Assembly (NCBI GenBank): GCA_964017065.1
Contig: OZ024790.1
Span: forward strand, 2,660,631 to 2,724,630
Length of the DNA: 64,000 bases
From: Haliclona indistincta
Taxonomy: Eukaryota; Porifera; Demospongiae; Haplosclerida; Chalinidae
Reading direction: 5' to 3'
The first letter of the stretch is position 1. Each line of letters begins with the position of its first letter. Position numbers and translations under genes: made by a program. The notes under the pieces were generated by a model. That model had not been told where the DNA came from. It searched no databases and saw only the letters and a list, made by a program, of their open reading frames with translations. Positions 48,901-52,400 of the stretch are shown one piece after another.

Positions 48901-49667
48901 AGTCGTGTACTAACTATGTAGATCTCAGCAGTATCAAAAAGTTGTACCAGTGGAATTCAAAGCACGCCAAATTTTAACTTGACAATTAGTAACAAAATGG
49001 CGGCAGTCAGTGTGCTTTTTGCTTTATCGATCTAGCTCACAAAATTGGCAGAAGAAGCAACCTTCGGGCAGTTTAAAAATTAAACTATGACATCTAATTC
49101 AAGCACCAATGGAGAACAGGCAAAAGCATAGACACTTTCTGTACCGTGTTTACAGCGTAAGTTACAAAGGCGAGCGTACAAGCCAGCTCAGCCAGAGCTA
49201 GCTCGTTCATGACATTAGTATGGTCAAAACAGGTGTACAGCGCGTCTACTACAGCCAATACTGCGTGATTTCTAGGCGAACGTTCGTAGCTTATGAATAT
49301 TCACAATTAATTGATTCTGGCCTGCGTTTTTGCAATCTGATTAGATCACAGAAATTCCTGCAACTGGTACAACGGTTTGATACTGCTGACGCCAGACCTT
49401 TCCACAATAATGCGAAGGGGCGGGGCTGCCAGACTATGACAGGTGATCAACACTCTCGCACACCAGTACCCTCTCCACACACTACTGTGGTCCTGCACTA
49501 TAATACACAGTAGTTCTGCTGCCTAGTCAGTAATACAGGCTTTATGATGCTAGTGTGTATGAGCTACCTAAACTAACACTGATTGTAGACTACAGACGAC
49601 TAGTCATTACTAACACACACTCTCTCTCACTCACCAGCTCCCACTGCTGTTTCTCGGTTAGGCTCAT
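903..49667 (-). CDS. Ankyrin-repeat protein gene, 8 exons visible, 3' end outside window
   Basis: A single spliced gene model on the minus strand. Coding exons in order are 49667-49635, 47264-47172, 45801-45703, 34408-34307, 20014-19913, 11153-11052, 9687-9589 and 978-903. All have AG acceptors and GT donors, mostly GTGAGT. Exons 1 to 7 join in phase 0, so any one can be lost or duplicated without a frameshift. The visible protein is about 235 residues: a short N-terminus, six ankyrin repeats with the usual pattern (TALM.AA..GHTAIVQYLVE), and a last repeat starting DGNTPLDLA. Exon 8 ends in phase 1, so coding continues to the left. Ankyrin repeats act as protein-binding scaffolds; no effector domain is visible, so the function is unknown. 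Introns reach 14 kb and are filled with transposons. The exon set is seen in the sequence; that they form one transcript is inferred from order, strand and phase. Confidence 0.8.
1347..3057. mobile_element. Large fold-back element, copy 1
   Basis: Two inverted arms meet near 2510-2530. The left arm (1347-2500) and right arm (2540-3057) are reverse complements over many hundred bases, for example GAGAGAGTTGATACATC at 1449 against GATGTATCAACTCTCTC near 3025. The centre carries CGTACGTCAAATCATA and its inverse. The left arm is interrupted by a hAT element (1605-2168) and the right arm is cut short where RC-A starts. No coding capacity is evident. A half copy lies at 9988-10655. Confidence 0.8.
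1605..2168. mobile_element. Non-autonomous hAT element inside the fold-back arm
   Basis: Terminal inverted repeats TAGAGCTGGGCGAAAGTA and TACTTTCGCCCAGGCCTA are flanked by an exact 8-bp duplication ATTGTTAG (1597-1604, 2169-2176). 8-bp duplications and TAG-initial termini are typical of hAT. The matching position in the second fold-back copy (about 10411) has a single ATTGTTAG-type site with no insert. There is no transposase. Confidence 0.9.
3401..3899 (+). pseudogene. 5'-truncated CR1/Jockey-type LINE, 3' end only
   Basis: The frame ending at TAA 3781-3783 gives the C-terminal tail of a LINE reverse transcriptase protein: ESVQSFALNLASKF, SLKSLFKIS and SYFPSAILLWNSLDSSIKS, the usual 'lWNsLp' ending. 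It corresponds to the end of the fuller LINE at 52401-54457. A poly-A run closes it at 3888-3900. It landed inside the minisatellite loop of RC-A, whose repeat unit resumes directly after the tail. Confidence 0.8.
4161..4751. mobile_element. piggyBac-like non-autonomous element (TTAA)
   Basis: It is bounded by CCCTTTAA... and ...TTAAAGGG with TTAA on both sides (4157-4160, 4752-4755). It interrupts the second arm of the RC-A inverted repeat; the intact arm at 13070-13085 has a single TTAA at the same place, which proves the insertion. The interior resembles the element at 62164-62762. No transposase is encoded. Confidence 0.88.
5660..5857 (+). repeat. (GGAGAA)n then (GAA)n microsatellite
   Basis: Purine-strand tract in RC-A copy A. 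It creates long Lys/Glu frames on the plus strand and a Leu frame on the minus strand that are not genes. The same location in copy B (11590-11620) is short, so the tract length varies between copies. Confidence 0.95.
6248..6399 (+). mobile_element. RC-A 5' end fragment with a 33-bp tandem repeat
   Basis: It starts with the RC-A 5' terminus 15 bp after the hairpin of copy A, then carries three copies of a 33-bp unit (GATGGGATGATGCTTGCAAA...) and breaks off against a retroelement. The tandem unit gives an 11-residue repeating frame (LAKVKEQDGMM) that is a by-product. Confidence 0.7.
6430..7821 (-). pseudogene. LINE reverse transcriptase remnant (GGxRPIxxG type)
   Basis: Read on the minus strand from 7821. 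Fragments in several frames give GGVRPIAVGCTLRRLVAK (fingers/palm), then FAEGVQQGDPLG, then the active-site strand LYLDD, then a C-terminal block ending near 6518 (FTLLRSSIAIPKLLYLLWTA, SLPVKFDGLGIRSA). The frame shifts several times and stops are present, so it is dead. The 5' half, including any endonuclease, is missing. The copy at 50572-51826 belongs to the same clade. The exact clade cannot be settled from motifs alone. Confidence 0.8.
7822..9588. other. Ankyrin intron without recognised elements
   Basis: About 1.8 kb between the LINE remnant and exon 7. I find no long inverted repeat, no microsatellite and no coding similarity; the short frames have no recognisable motif. Confidence 0.4.
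9589..9687 (-). CDS. Ankyrin gene exon 7
   Basis: A 99-nt exon in phase 0: ESRTACHYAASRGHLEVVK, then LLVSHGSNLQLRDK. The acceptor is TTTATAG and the donor GTGATT. It is a canonical but clearly older repeat, not one of the recent duplicates. A truncated RC-B copy begins 44 bp upstream of it. Confidence 0.8.
9732..9987 (-). mobile_element. RC-B 3' fragment (truncated at the microsatellite)
   Basis: Minus-strand RC-B 3' end: terminal hairpin TTAGGGAGGCAC ... GTGACTCCCTA, subterminal TGTAGGGATGAACGAG, then body up to the TTCTTCTTTC tract, where it joins the fold-back half copy. Confidence 0.8.
9988..10655. mobile_element. Large fold-back element, copy 2 (one arm plus centre)
   Basis: It matches the centre and right arm of the element at 1347-3057, including GGTCGCCATATTCGAGTAC and the AAATCATATAACCGTG end, and extends 100 bp further to GGAAGCACTGT. 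It keeps the empty target site of the hAT insertion seen in copy 1. Confidence 0.75.
10656..10985. other. Intron sequence, nothing recognised
   Basis: AT-rich sequence between the fold-back half copy and the duplicated intron block that flanks exon 6. No repeat or motif identified. Confidence 0.4.
11052..11153 (-). CDS. Ankyrin gene exon 6
   Basis: A 102-nt exon in phase 0: YGSTALMCAAVVGHTAIVQ, then YLVERTTAQVNATNN. The acceptor is GTGCAG and the donor GTGAGT. An RC-A element inserted 57 bp upstream of it (11211-13134). Confidence 0.85.
11211..13134 (-). mobile_element. RC-A element copy B, complete
   Basis: Minus-strand full copy. The 3' hairpin TATCATTGCC GATC GGCAATGATA is at 11211-11234 and the 5' end CAAGTAAAGTAAAAAAGC at 13134. 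The 5' inverted repeat (12484-13134) encloses almost five 60-bp minisatellite units. The empty site is preserved in the paralogous intron at about 45858 (CTAAT/ATCATTATCACAC), showing insertion with no target duplication beyond one ambiguous base, as in rolling-circle transposition. Frames in it are not genes. Confidence 0.8.
12649..12935. repeat. 60-bp minisatellite in the RC-A loop
   Basis: About 4.8 units of 60 bp, each containing GGACGCAGTCCGATGAAGTA and GTTGTAAATAACTAGA. The same unit fills the loop of copy A (3240-3400 and 3900-4045). Confidence 0.9.
13190..13480. repeat. Degraded relative of the GTGTCCGCACT element
   Basis: It shares ATGTCCGCACTAGGGG, TTCAATGCGCA and GGGCGTGGTCTCGA blocks with the TTAA element at 17010-17488, in the same order, but lacks clear ends. 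It is flanked by two copies of the duplicated intron block (ATCATTATC...TTTGTAACTGGTCCAG at 13139 and 13236). Confidence 0.5.
13481..13920. other. Intron sequence, nothing recognised
   Basis: No repeats, hairpins or coding similarity seen. Confidence 0.35.
14212..14624. mobile_element. pogo/Tigger-like non-autonomous element
   Basis: Termini CAGAGCAACCTCGATTATCC and GGATAATCGAGGTTGCACTG are flanked by TA (14210-14211, 14625-14626). The CAGTGCAACCTCGATTATCC terminus is typical of the pogo branch of Tc1/mariner. No transposase is encoded. Confidence 0.88.
15055..15770. mobile_element. Unclassified insertion in an RC-B arm, with an internal hairpin
   Basis: The RC-B arm reads CTGTTAG / TTAGCAAGTC across this block, with TTAG on both sides (15051-15054, 15771-15774). 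Inside, 15626-15764 is a long imperfect hairpin (GTTAGACGCCTCGGCCAATG against CCATGGCCTCGTCGTCTAAC). No coding frame is recognised and the ends are only weakly inverted, so the superfamily is open. Confidence 0.55.
15899..16419 (-). pseudogene. Fragment of a cysteine-rich (CXC-type) invertebrate protein family
   Basis: On the minus strand, SANARKHIQRAYYQQQLWIQA is followed, after a stop and a frameshift, by a cysteine-rich tail (VPCTCGKCAHKNG, then CRVAGIKCCKYCKCKGGESC in a second frame). A helix with HIxRAYYQ, then C-x-C clusters ending CKN, recalls the C-terminus of uncharacterised repeat-associated proteins common in cnidarians and sponges. I do not know its function. Internal stops show it is not active here. 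Confidence 0.5.
16420..16766. other. Unassigned intron sequence
   Basis: No supported feature. A short run of GATTCGATTCTATTC-type sequence near 16690 is the only pattern. Confidence 0.35.
16767..17890 (+). pseudogene. hAT-type transposase (ZNF862-like) C-terminal half, broken
   Basis: 16767-17005 encodes FLVFLEAQSWLASSSDD and ELREAVDHIISFF. After the inserted TTAA element, 17493-17830 continues with LEYAQKYLATDTE, KWPNVLILSELVFSLPF, a VEQIF motif and TNLLTSTLNDLLEISI. The order of an EAQSWL block followed by the dimerisation segment fits the hAT lineage related to vertebrate ZNF862. Stop codons and the insertion kill it. No N-terminal zinc finger is visible. An AATAAA lies downstream near 17951. 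Confidence 0.75.
17010..17488. mobile_element. TTAA-target MITE with GTGTCCGCACT termini
   Basis: Termini GGCGTGTCCGCACT and AGTGCGGACACGGC are flanked by TTAA (17006-17009, 17489-17492). It interrupts the hAT transposase frame, which resumes on the other side. Subterminal ATGCGCATTGAACC-type repeats are present. Non-coding. Confidence 0.88.
18102..19681 (+). pseudogene. Second hAT transposase (ZBED/Ac-like), split and frameshifted
   Basis: 18102-18266 reads KLPKHQLVQECTTRWGSTL and MLERIMEQQAAIAA (the 'TRWnST..ML' block). 18258-18512 reads LLVDILKPFQHATKVMSA, with a stop at 18510-18512. 18522-18842 reads NYLDPRYKELPFLD. After an unidentified insert (about 18843-19479), 19480-19681 gives EWWYQRKTLYPLM, SFLATSVSSEHLFSSAGNII and the LIFLYEN end of the dimerisation domain. 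These are the expected hAT blocks in order. At least one frameshift and one stop make it inactive. Confidence 0.8.
18843..19479. other. Insert splitting the second hAT transposase
   Basis: The transposase similarity stops after SIDLESDP and resumes at EWWYQRK, so about 640 bp is foreign. Its ends do not show convincing inverted repeats, so its class is unknown. Confidence 0.45.
19913..20014 (-). CDS. Ankyrin gene exon 5
   Basis: A 102-nt exon in phase 0: LGSTALMEAAREGRTAIVQ, then YLVERTTAQVNATDN. The acceptor is GTTCAG and the donor GTGAGT. The first-helix surface (MEAAREGR) differs in charge from exons 4 and 6 although the rest is nearly the same. Confidence 0.85.
20141..21260. repeat. Dispersed repeat R4, copy 1
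   Basis: Matches 26440-27057 over its length (for example GGGAATTGAGAGCGACCTGA, CTAAGCGCTCRCACAC, TTCGAACATTTTCAAAATTTC and ATTTCTGGCAATG). A TTAA element interrupts it at 20221-20706. No coding frame and no clear termini. Confidence 0.7.
20221..20706. mobile_element. piggyBac-like MITE (TTAA) in repeat R4
   Basis: It starts CCCTTCACAAGCGATGGGC after TTAA (20217-20220) and ends GTCCGCACTTGAAGGT before TTAA (20707-20710). R4 copy 2 has CCTTAGTTAATGTATTACGG at the same point (about 26480-26505) with one TTAA, a clean empty site. Confidence 0.85.
21281..21400. repeat. Cluster of CACCTAAATTTAGGTGG palindromes
   Basis: Three near-perfect palindromes built on CCACCTAA..TTAGGTGG lie within 120 bp (GGCCACCTAGATTAGGTGG, TCACCTAAATTTAGGTGG, GCCTAAATTTAGGTGG). 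A half-site occurs near 20126. Function unknown. Confidence 0.6.
22126..22190. repeat. Hairpin GGGAGTGTAT...ATACACTCCC, shared with 39974-40030
   Basis: The outer stem is 10 bp perfect. The internal sequence CCTCCAATAGTGCGTAGCAC recurs with few changes at 39974-40030, again closed by a GGGAGTGTAT / ATAGACTCTC stem. It lies just beyond the end of the tyrosine recombinase frame. Confidence 0.6.
22349..23016 (-). pseudogene. Tyrosine recombinase (DIRS/Crypton-like) remnant
   Basis: Read on the minus strand from 23016. The core-binding part has SSIRVYLSGVRFY and the block DNEFDAVILWAVCCLCGGEFT. After a frame change at about 22625 the catalytic part follows: RIPRSDQFGAGVAFHLGRT (the 'KtDqfg.G....lGRt' beta region) and SKAPDTLFLFLD. 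The C-terminal HxxR and tyrosine box is not found before the frame ends. Such recombinases drive DIRS-type retrotransposons and Crypton DNA transposons. No reverse transcriptase was found nearby, so which of the two is undecided. Frame breaks make it inactive. Confidence 0.7.
23812..23990. mobile_element. Short pogo-like MITE
   Basis: 179 bp with termini CAGTAGAACCCCTCTTAGCG and CCTTTGAGAGGTTCCACTG and TA on both sides (23810-23811, 23991-23992). Pogo/Tigger-type ends; non-coding. Confidence 0.85.
24272..25490 (+). mobile_element. RC-B element, complete copy
   Basis: 5' AAAATTAAAAAGATTTCTA inverted repeat (24272-24680), body, GAAGAAGAAAG tract (about 25228), and 3' hairpin AGGGAGTCACTACCGTGCCTCCCTAATA. 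Subterminal GATGTAGTGATGA pairs with TCATCCCTACAT. It has landed in the tandem array. Confidence 0.8.
25603..26329. mobile_element. TTAA-target fold-back element, complete
   Basis: Two arms of about 350 bp, GGTTACGGGATATACCACGC against GCGTGGTATCCCGTAACC, flanked by TTAA (25599-25602, 26330-26333). Each arm carries the same 79-codon frame beginning MPSLVVLQSAHNEIFDFLVD, once on each strand. Single arms occur at 329-739 and 35508-35886. No transposase motif is recognised in the frame. Confidence 0.85.
26440..27057. repeat. Dispersed repeat R4, copy 2
   Basis: Similar to 20141-21260 without the TTAA insertion. It sits in the tandem array and shows no terminal repeats. Confidence 0.7.
28001..29560. 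other. A/C-rich unassigned interior of the 7.9-kb insertion
   Basis: Apart from low-complexity CAACA/ACACA composition I find no domain. Frames at 28616-29002 and 29084-29407 (minus) have no recognisable motif. Confidence 0.35.
30046..30589. mobile_element. hAT-like MITE
   Basis: Termini CAGGAGCCCATAAGAAGAAG and CTTCCTCTTATGGGCTCCTG, with ATAGCAC on each side (30039-30045, 30590-30596). It splits the RC-A copy D sequence at the motif that reads TATAGTACTGCTCTAGAC in copy B. Non-coding. Confidence 0.8.
30922..32108. mobile_element. DNA transposon remnant with 32-bp inverted ends
   Basis: CATAGATACTATATTACAGG and CCTGTAATATAGTATCTATG are inverted ends extending inward to GGATTGGAAACTG / CAGTTTCCAATCC. 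GCCATA flanks both sides (30916-30921, 32109-32114). The frames inside (such as 31089-31373 minus) show no transposase motif that I can name. Confidence 0.7.
32331..33537 (+). mobile_element. RC-B element, complete copy
   Basis: 5' AAGAAAATAAAAAGATTTCT with the full inverted repeat (32331-32722), body, GAAGAAAGAAGAAAG tract (about 33270) and 3' hairpin ending GCCTCCCTAATA. Subterminal GATGTAGGGATGA pairs with CATCCCTACAT. Confidence 0.85.
33538..34240. other. Ankyrin intron, nothing recognised
   Basis: No repeats or coding similarity until the duplicated intron block that flanks exon 4. Confidence 0.35.
34307..34408 (-). CDS. Ankyrin gene exon 4
   Basis: A 102-nt exon, 34 codons in phase 0: DGWTALIMAAVGGHTAIVQ, then YLVERTTAQVNATDK. 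The acceptor is GTACAG and the donor GTGAGT. It is nearly identical to exons 5 and 6 in its second half (the outer helix and loop), while the first helix differs. Confidence 0.85.
34450..35320. other. Intron with an ATGCCTCGG hairpin and a short minisatellite
   Basis: 34612-34641 forms ATGCCTCGGTAGGCAGAGCCATGAGGCTTAT, the end of the repeat family also seen at 57597, followed by the same TTTCTCGTCGCTCGCAGAAA block. At 35103-35168 a 12-14-bp unit (AGAGGGTAGTAC) repeats about four times. Confidence 0.5.
35508..35886 (+). mobile_element. Half copy of the TTAA fold-back family
   Basis: Single arm from the centre motif (AAGCTTGTCAAAGCAAA) to CCCGTAACC followed by TTAA (35887-35890). It keeps an open 78-codon version of the arm frame. 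Confidence 0.7.
35889..36101 (+). pseudogene. BEL/Pao-like pol fragment
   Basis: The frame reads KFINTLRRRIHP, ENLTQNELDLTKLYWIKNCQ and RFESWKRHLDLYLDESGV. The 'L...El..A...Wi+..Q...F..W...L.ly.De.Gv' pattern is typical of the segment just before the integrase in BEL/Pao elements. Only this segment survives, between a fold-back arm and the Ty3-type remnant. Confidence 0.55.
36463..39000 (+). pseudogene. Ty3/gypsy-type gag-pol remnant
   Basis: Gag-like frame from 36463, then a zinc-knuckle region (CYKCGKSTHKANNC at about 37046-37087, followed by CHNFGKTGHIKRAC in which the second cysteine is Phe). The protease region has EVDTGAGVSLIS near 37300. Reverse transcriptase runs from about 37578 (QELKRLQKEGIIEPVE) through RYTRMPFGIS-like remnants to VVVYLDEVLVTG at about 38055, where the second catalytic Asp of the usual YxDD is Glu. 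RNase H-type sequence (FDPSKEIRLACDA, then QIEKEALACVFGVRKI) ends with STSEHANSDAVSRLP near 38860. There are many stops and frameshifts. No integrase was found and LTRs could not be delimited. Confidence 0.85.
37899..37948. repeat. Perfect 21-bp inverted repeat inside the RT remnant
   Basis: CGGTGGCGCTGAAGAGTCTC-G (37899-37919) is the exact reverse complement of 37928-37948, with an 8-bp spacer CAAATTTT. The normal RT segment between the 'LFAQLAGGA' and 'INTHKGLFRYTRMPFG' blocks is missing here. Confidence 0.95.
39001..41837. other. Unassigned intron region
   Basis: Holds a hairpin block at 39974-40030 shared with 22126-22190. Frames at 39665-39916, 40135-40425 and 40736-40993 have no motif I recognise. 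It could be a second, more diverged relative of the recombinase-bearing element, but no recombinase motif was found on either strand. Confidence 0.3.
39974..40030. repeat. Hairpin block shared with 22126-22190
   Basis: GGGAGTGTATAAGTCTAAGA followed by CCTCCAATAGAGTGTAGCGC and TATAGACTCTC. It has the same order and stem as the first copy, with substitutions that partly weaken the stem. Confidence 0.55.
41838..43170. repeat. CAG-rich tandem arrays beside an ATGCCTCGG repeat end
   Basis: AATGCCTCGGTGGAGATGCA at 41860 opens the block. Four 30-bp units (GCACCAGTAGCCGCACCAGC...) lie at about 42027-42150. Then a long TATAGCAGCAGTAC array runs to about 42890, and a unit like ATGGAAGCATGCAAGCAGCA to about 43100. 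The last array matches 58860-59040. The Ala/Pro/Thr frame at 41955-42218 is a by-product. Confidence 0.8.
43171..43883. other. Ankyrin intron, nothing recognised
   Basis: No repeat or coding similarity identified. Confidence 0.35.
43884..45087 (+). mobile_element. RC-B element, complete copy
   Basis: 5' AAGAAAATAAAAAGATTTCT inverted repeat (43884-44283), body, GAAAGAAAGAAAG tract (about 44822) and 3' hairpin AGGGAGTCAC TACC GTGCCTCCCTAATA. Subterminal GATGTAGGGAT pairs with ATCCCTACAT. Confidence 0.85.
45478..45683 (+). mobile_element. RC-A 3' fragment
   Basis: The last 200 bp of RC-A, ending in a damaged hairpin (TATCATTGCCGATCATGATA; two bases lost from the stem). It sits 20 bp downstream of the exon 3 donor, in the duplicated intron block. 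Confidence 0.75.
45703..45801 (-). CDS. Ankyrin gene exon 3
   Basis: A 99-nt exon encoding one repeat: YGSTPLMLATMNNHIAIVQ, then YLVERTAEVNATNK. The acceptor is TGTGCAG and the donor GTAATA, weaker than the GTGAGT of its paralogues. Flanking intron sequence (GAATGGATCAATACAAC-type block upstream, AATACACTGTACAC block downstream) matches that around exons 4 to 6, showing a duplicated exon-intron unit. An RC-A 3' fragment sits 20 bp downstream in the intron. Confidence 0.8.
45944..46117 (-). mobile_element. RC-B 3' fragment
   Basis: Begins TTAGGGAGGCACGGTAGTG, then TGTAGGGTTGAACGG, and breaks off after CAGTAGCAAGGAG. Only the 3' 170 bp is present. Confidence 0.8.
46118..46664. other. Intron sequence, nothing recognised
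   Basis: No supported feature. Confidence 0.35.
46665..46864. mobile_element. TA-target MITE
   Basis: Termini CCGTATAACAGGAAATTTTC and a matching inverted end ...AAATTTTTCCGCTATACAG with TA flanks. Subterminal TTTTCGC/GCAAAATTT is also inverted. About 200 bp, non-coding. Confidence 0.7.
47172..47264 (-). CDS. Ankyrin gene exon 2 (first repeat)
   Basis: A 93-nt exon, 31 codons in phase 0, between an acceptor (CACACAG) and a donor (GTGAGT). It reads NTELHEACIQGRLVDARS and then AVERGGDPNCFHG. This resembles the first repeat of many ankyrin proteins, with its HEA..GRL helix and a GGDPN turn. Unlike exons 3 to 6 it is not a recent copy of its neighbours. Confidence 0.75.
47379..48616 (+). mobile_element. 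RC-B element, complete copy with variant subterminal repeat
   Basis: 5' AAAGAAATTAAAAAGATTTC inverted repeat (47379-47765), body, GAAGAAAGAAAGAAG tract (about 48357) and 3' hairpin AGGGAGGCAC TACC GTGCCTCCCTAATA. Here the subterminal pair is GTAGGGTTG with CAACCCTAC, both ends carrying the matching change from GGAT/ATCC. Confidence 0.85.
48617..49634. other. Ankyrin intron 1, nothing recognised
   Basis: No element ends or coding similarity; the frame at 49220-49513 has no motif. Confidence 0.35.
49635..49667 (-). CDS. Ankyrin gene exon 1 (start codon)
   Basis: ATG at 49667-49665 opens an 11-codon exon, MSLTEKQQWEL, followed at once by the donor GTGAGT. It ends in phase 0 and joins exon 2, which begins NTELHEACIQGRL, an N-terminal cap-like ankyrin repeat. 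The start was chosen because it lies just upstream of the first repeat and is followed by a strong donor. The 5' end of the transcript cannot be placed. Confidence 0.65.
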
Positions 49668-49867
49668 GATCGCGGTACCTGATGACGATATAGTCTGTGT
49701 AGGAAGCAGCTAGCACAGCTAGCAACAACGACCCAAGCTATTGGCTACATAGCCATATGGGGAATACCACAAGCCCCACCCCTCTGTACTGCGCATGTAC
49801 AAGCAGCGAGTACTATACGTACAACTGACTTACTGCAGTAAAGACAAGTCTAGACTCTAGAGACTAC
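49668..49867 (-). promoter_or_regulatory. Upstream region of the ankyrin gene (5' UTR/promoter, inferred)
   Basis: About 200 bp between the start codon and the RC-B fragment at 49868. I see no clear TATA box at a defined spacing. The block 49711-49867 is repeated at 59895-60053 with a few differences, and both copies continue into the same RC-B 5' end. Regulatory function is inferred from position only. Confidence 0.3.
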
Positions 49868-50101
49868 AAGAAAATAAAAAGATTTCTAACGAAATCAAAA
49901 GGATGTAGGGATAAAGAAATCTGCTACTGGTTCACAATGTAAACCAACAAGGAGCAAGCATGGAATGGTAACACGATTGACTTGCTAACAGACCACATCA
50001 GTGGCTGCTGTGGCCTGACTATAGCTAGTTCAGCTAGTTGCTGTTGACTGACACCTGACGTGCATTGAATTGAACTTTTAATTTCTGCTTGTGACAAAAT
50101 A
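49868..50101 (+). mobile_element. RC-B 5' fragment
   Basis: Left arm of the RC-B 5' inverted repeat, cut at GTGACAAAATA where another RC-B fragment abuts. It shares a deletion inside ACAGACCATAGATCCCTACA with the copy at 60054, which shows the two descend from one duplication. Confidence 0.8.
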
Positions 50102-50546
50102 TTAGGGAGGCACGGTAGTGCCTCCTTATCTAGGGTTGAACGGGAAAACAAGATGGCGGCTACATGCAATGTATTAGCGTTCAAGCGCTGATATTTCGCC
50201 TGGTGATGACTTTTATACGTCCAAAGACACATATATCTGCTCTCTGGCGTTGCCCCATCTTACAGTAGCAAGGAGATTGCTCGCAATTGTTACTAAAGTG
50301 ACAAACCTGGAAACGGTGAAAATCGAGTTTCGTCATCTTCGTTTTCTTCTTTCTTTCTTCTTTCTTTTTTTCAGCGCGCCTAGCGCCTTTACGCGAGCAG
50401 TTCAGAGATCAAAACACCCACGAACAGTCGTTAAATTCTCCTGGCAGGTGCCTTTGAACTTAGTTTTTAGCGAAACGGCGATATGAATTCAGCGGCGATT
50501 TCTCGATCGTGATCCATTGTCAGCTATGTGTTAGACGCCATTAATG
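50102..50546 (-). mobile_element. RC-B 3' fragment
   Basis: Minus-strand RC-B 3' half from the terminal hairpin (TTAGGGAGGCACGGTAGTG) through the TTCTTTCTTC tract to TTAGACGCCATTAATG, next to a LINE remnant. Confidence 0.8.
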
Positions 50547-50571
50547 ATAATAAGAATAATAATAACAAGCC

Positions 50572-51826
50572 ATGGAGGATGGTCAGTATAGTAAGGCAGC
50601 TAAAATGCTTGCCTCTGACGGTCTCGTAGCTGTCTCAGAACAATCTCATCAGGAGATGCAATCAAAGCATCCAGATCCCGATACTGACTCCCTTTCTCCT
50701 GACCTTTCCTCTACCCCTCCTGCTTCTGATTACGTTGTCCCTCCTTCTCTCGTCTCAGAATGCATCAAATCATTTCCTAATGGCACCAGCCCTGGTCCAT
50801 CGGGTCTCCGAGCATCTCATCTGAAAGAAGGTATTACCTGCCCCTCTCCCACTATAAGATCCAACTTGCTTAACTCTCTGTGTGATTTCGTTAATCTTCT
50901 ATCTCAAGGCAAGGTTCCAGCAGAGATTGTCCCACACCTCTGTGGTGCTCTTCTATTAGGTACAAGAAAGAAAGGTGGTGGTCTTCGTCCGATTGTCGTT
51001 GGTGAGGTCTTGCGCCGCCTGGTTTCTAAATGCCTAGCTCAGTCTTTTCATCAATTAGCTGCTAACCATCTGTCTCCTCATCAGCTAGGTGTTGGTACCC
51101 CTAATGGGGCTGAGGTAGGGCTGAGGCCATTGTTCACGCAGTAAGGTCAGTCCTTCAATGTGATTCATTACCAAACAGCAACAAATGTGTCCTCCAGCTT
51201 GATTTTTCAAATGCTTTTAACACTATTAGTCGTAATCACATGTTTGCGTCAGTCAGGTCTCACCTCCCATCCGTATCTAGCTGGCTTGAACTCTGCTATC
51301 GCTCTTCCCCTTTCCTTCATTTTGGCGATCATATCATCCTTAGAAAGTGTGGCGTGCAGCAAGGAGACCCTCTTGGCCCCTTAGGGTTTGCAATGGCTTT
51401 ACATCCTTTGATACAGCAAGTCAAGGCTGAAGTTCCTGAGTTAGTTCTTAATGCTTGGTACCTGGATGATGGCACTCTGTGTGGCACCCTTGATGACCTT
51501 ACGCGTGCTCTCGATATCATTGAGTCAGTTGGCCCTAGCTACGGTCTTTCCTTGAATCGATCAAAGTGCCTTCTATACTGCCCCACTGAATCTTCTATAA
51601 CCCTTCGTCCCGACATCCCCATCACGCACAATGGGTTCTCTTTACTTGGAGCTCCGATTGGTCCACCCGAGTATTGCAATCAGTACATCATTGATAAAGG
51701 TGAACAAGCCCTTGCTCTGGTCCCTCTCCTTTCTTCCCTGCAGGACTCTCAAATGGCCATCACCTTACTCCGCTCCTGCTGGTCTTTTGGTAAGATGTCG
51801 TACCTACTACGCTCAACTCCATCCTT
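50572..51826 (+). pseudogene. LINE reverse transcriptase remnant (GGLRPI type), better preserved
   Basis: 50572-51144 encodes KSFPNGTSPGPSGLRASHL and GGGLRPIVVGEVLRRLVSK. After a frameshift, 51240-51826 gives KCGVQQGDPLGPLGFAMAL, the active-site LNAWYLDDGTLCG and GLSLNRSKCLLYCP. Order and spacing fit a LINE reverse transcriptase palm. It is cut off by RC-B at 51827, before the block that in the copy at 6430-7821 reads PKLLYLL onward. No endonuclease is present. The same clade lies at 6430-7821 on the other strand. Confidence 0.85.
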
Positions 51827-52318
51827 AAAGAAAATTAAAAAGATTTCTATCGAAATCAAAAGGATGTAGGGTTGTGAAATCTACCACTGGTTCACAATGT
51901 AAACTAACAAGGAACAAGCATGGAATGGTAACACAATTGATTTGCTAACAGACCATAGATCCCTACATCAGTGGCTGCTGTGGTTGACCTACTTGTTGAC
52001 TGCTGACACCTGATGTGCATTCAGCTTGTGTACAGCCACTGATGTAGGGATCTATGGTCTGTTAGCAAATCAATTGTGTTACCATTCCATGCTTGTTCCT
52101 TGTTAGTTTACATTGTGAACCAGTGGTAGATTTCACAACCCTACATCCTTTTGATTTCGATAGAAATCTTTTCAATTTTCTTGTTTGTGTCCTTTTTACT
52201 TTTTTAGTTCAAATATCATCCACGTACTGAGCCGTCTCTGTTCCACCATTGGTTTAGTTTCTTGTTGCTGATGGCTTTTCTTTATTTTAAACTTGTAGCA
52301 AAAATGATTGTTATGCTA
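51827..52318 (+). mobile_element. RC-B 5' fragment
   Basis: Full 5' inverted repeat with both arms (GATTTCTATCGAAATC twice), then about 130 bp of body up to GATTGTTATGCTATA. Its subterminal motif is the GTAGGGTTG variant, as at 47379. Confidence 0.8.
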
Positions 52319-52400
52319 TAATGCAGTTTGCAAGTTGGTTGTCATACTGCAGTTTGCAAGGGGTAGGTATAAAACGCGGAACGTGGAATGGAATGGAACG

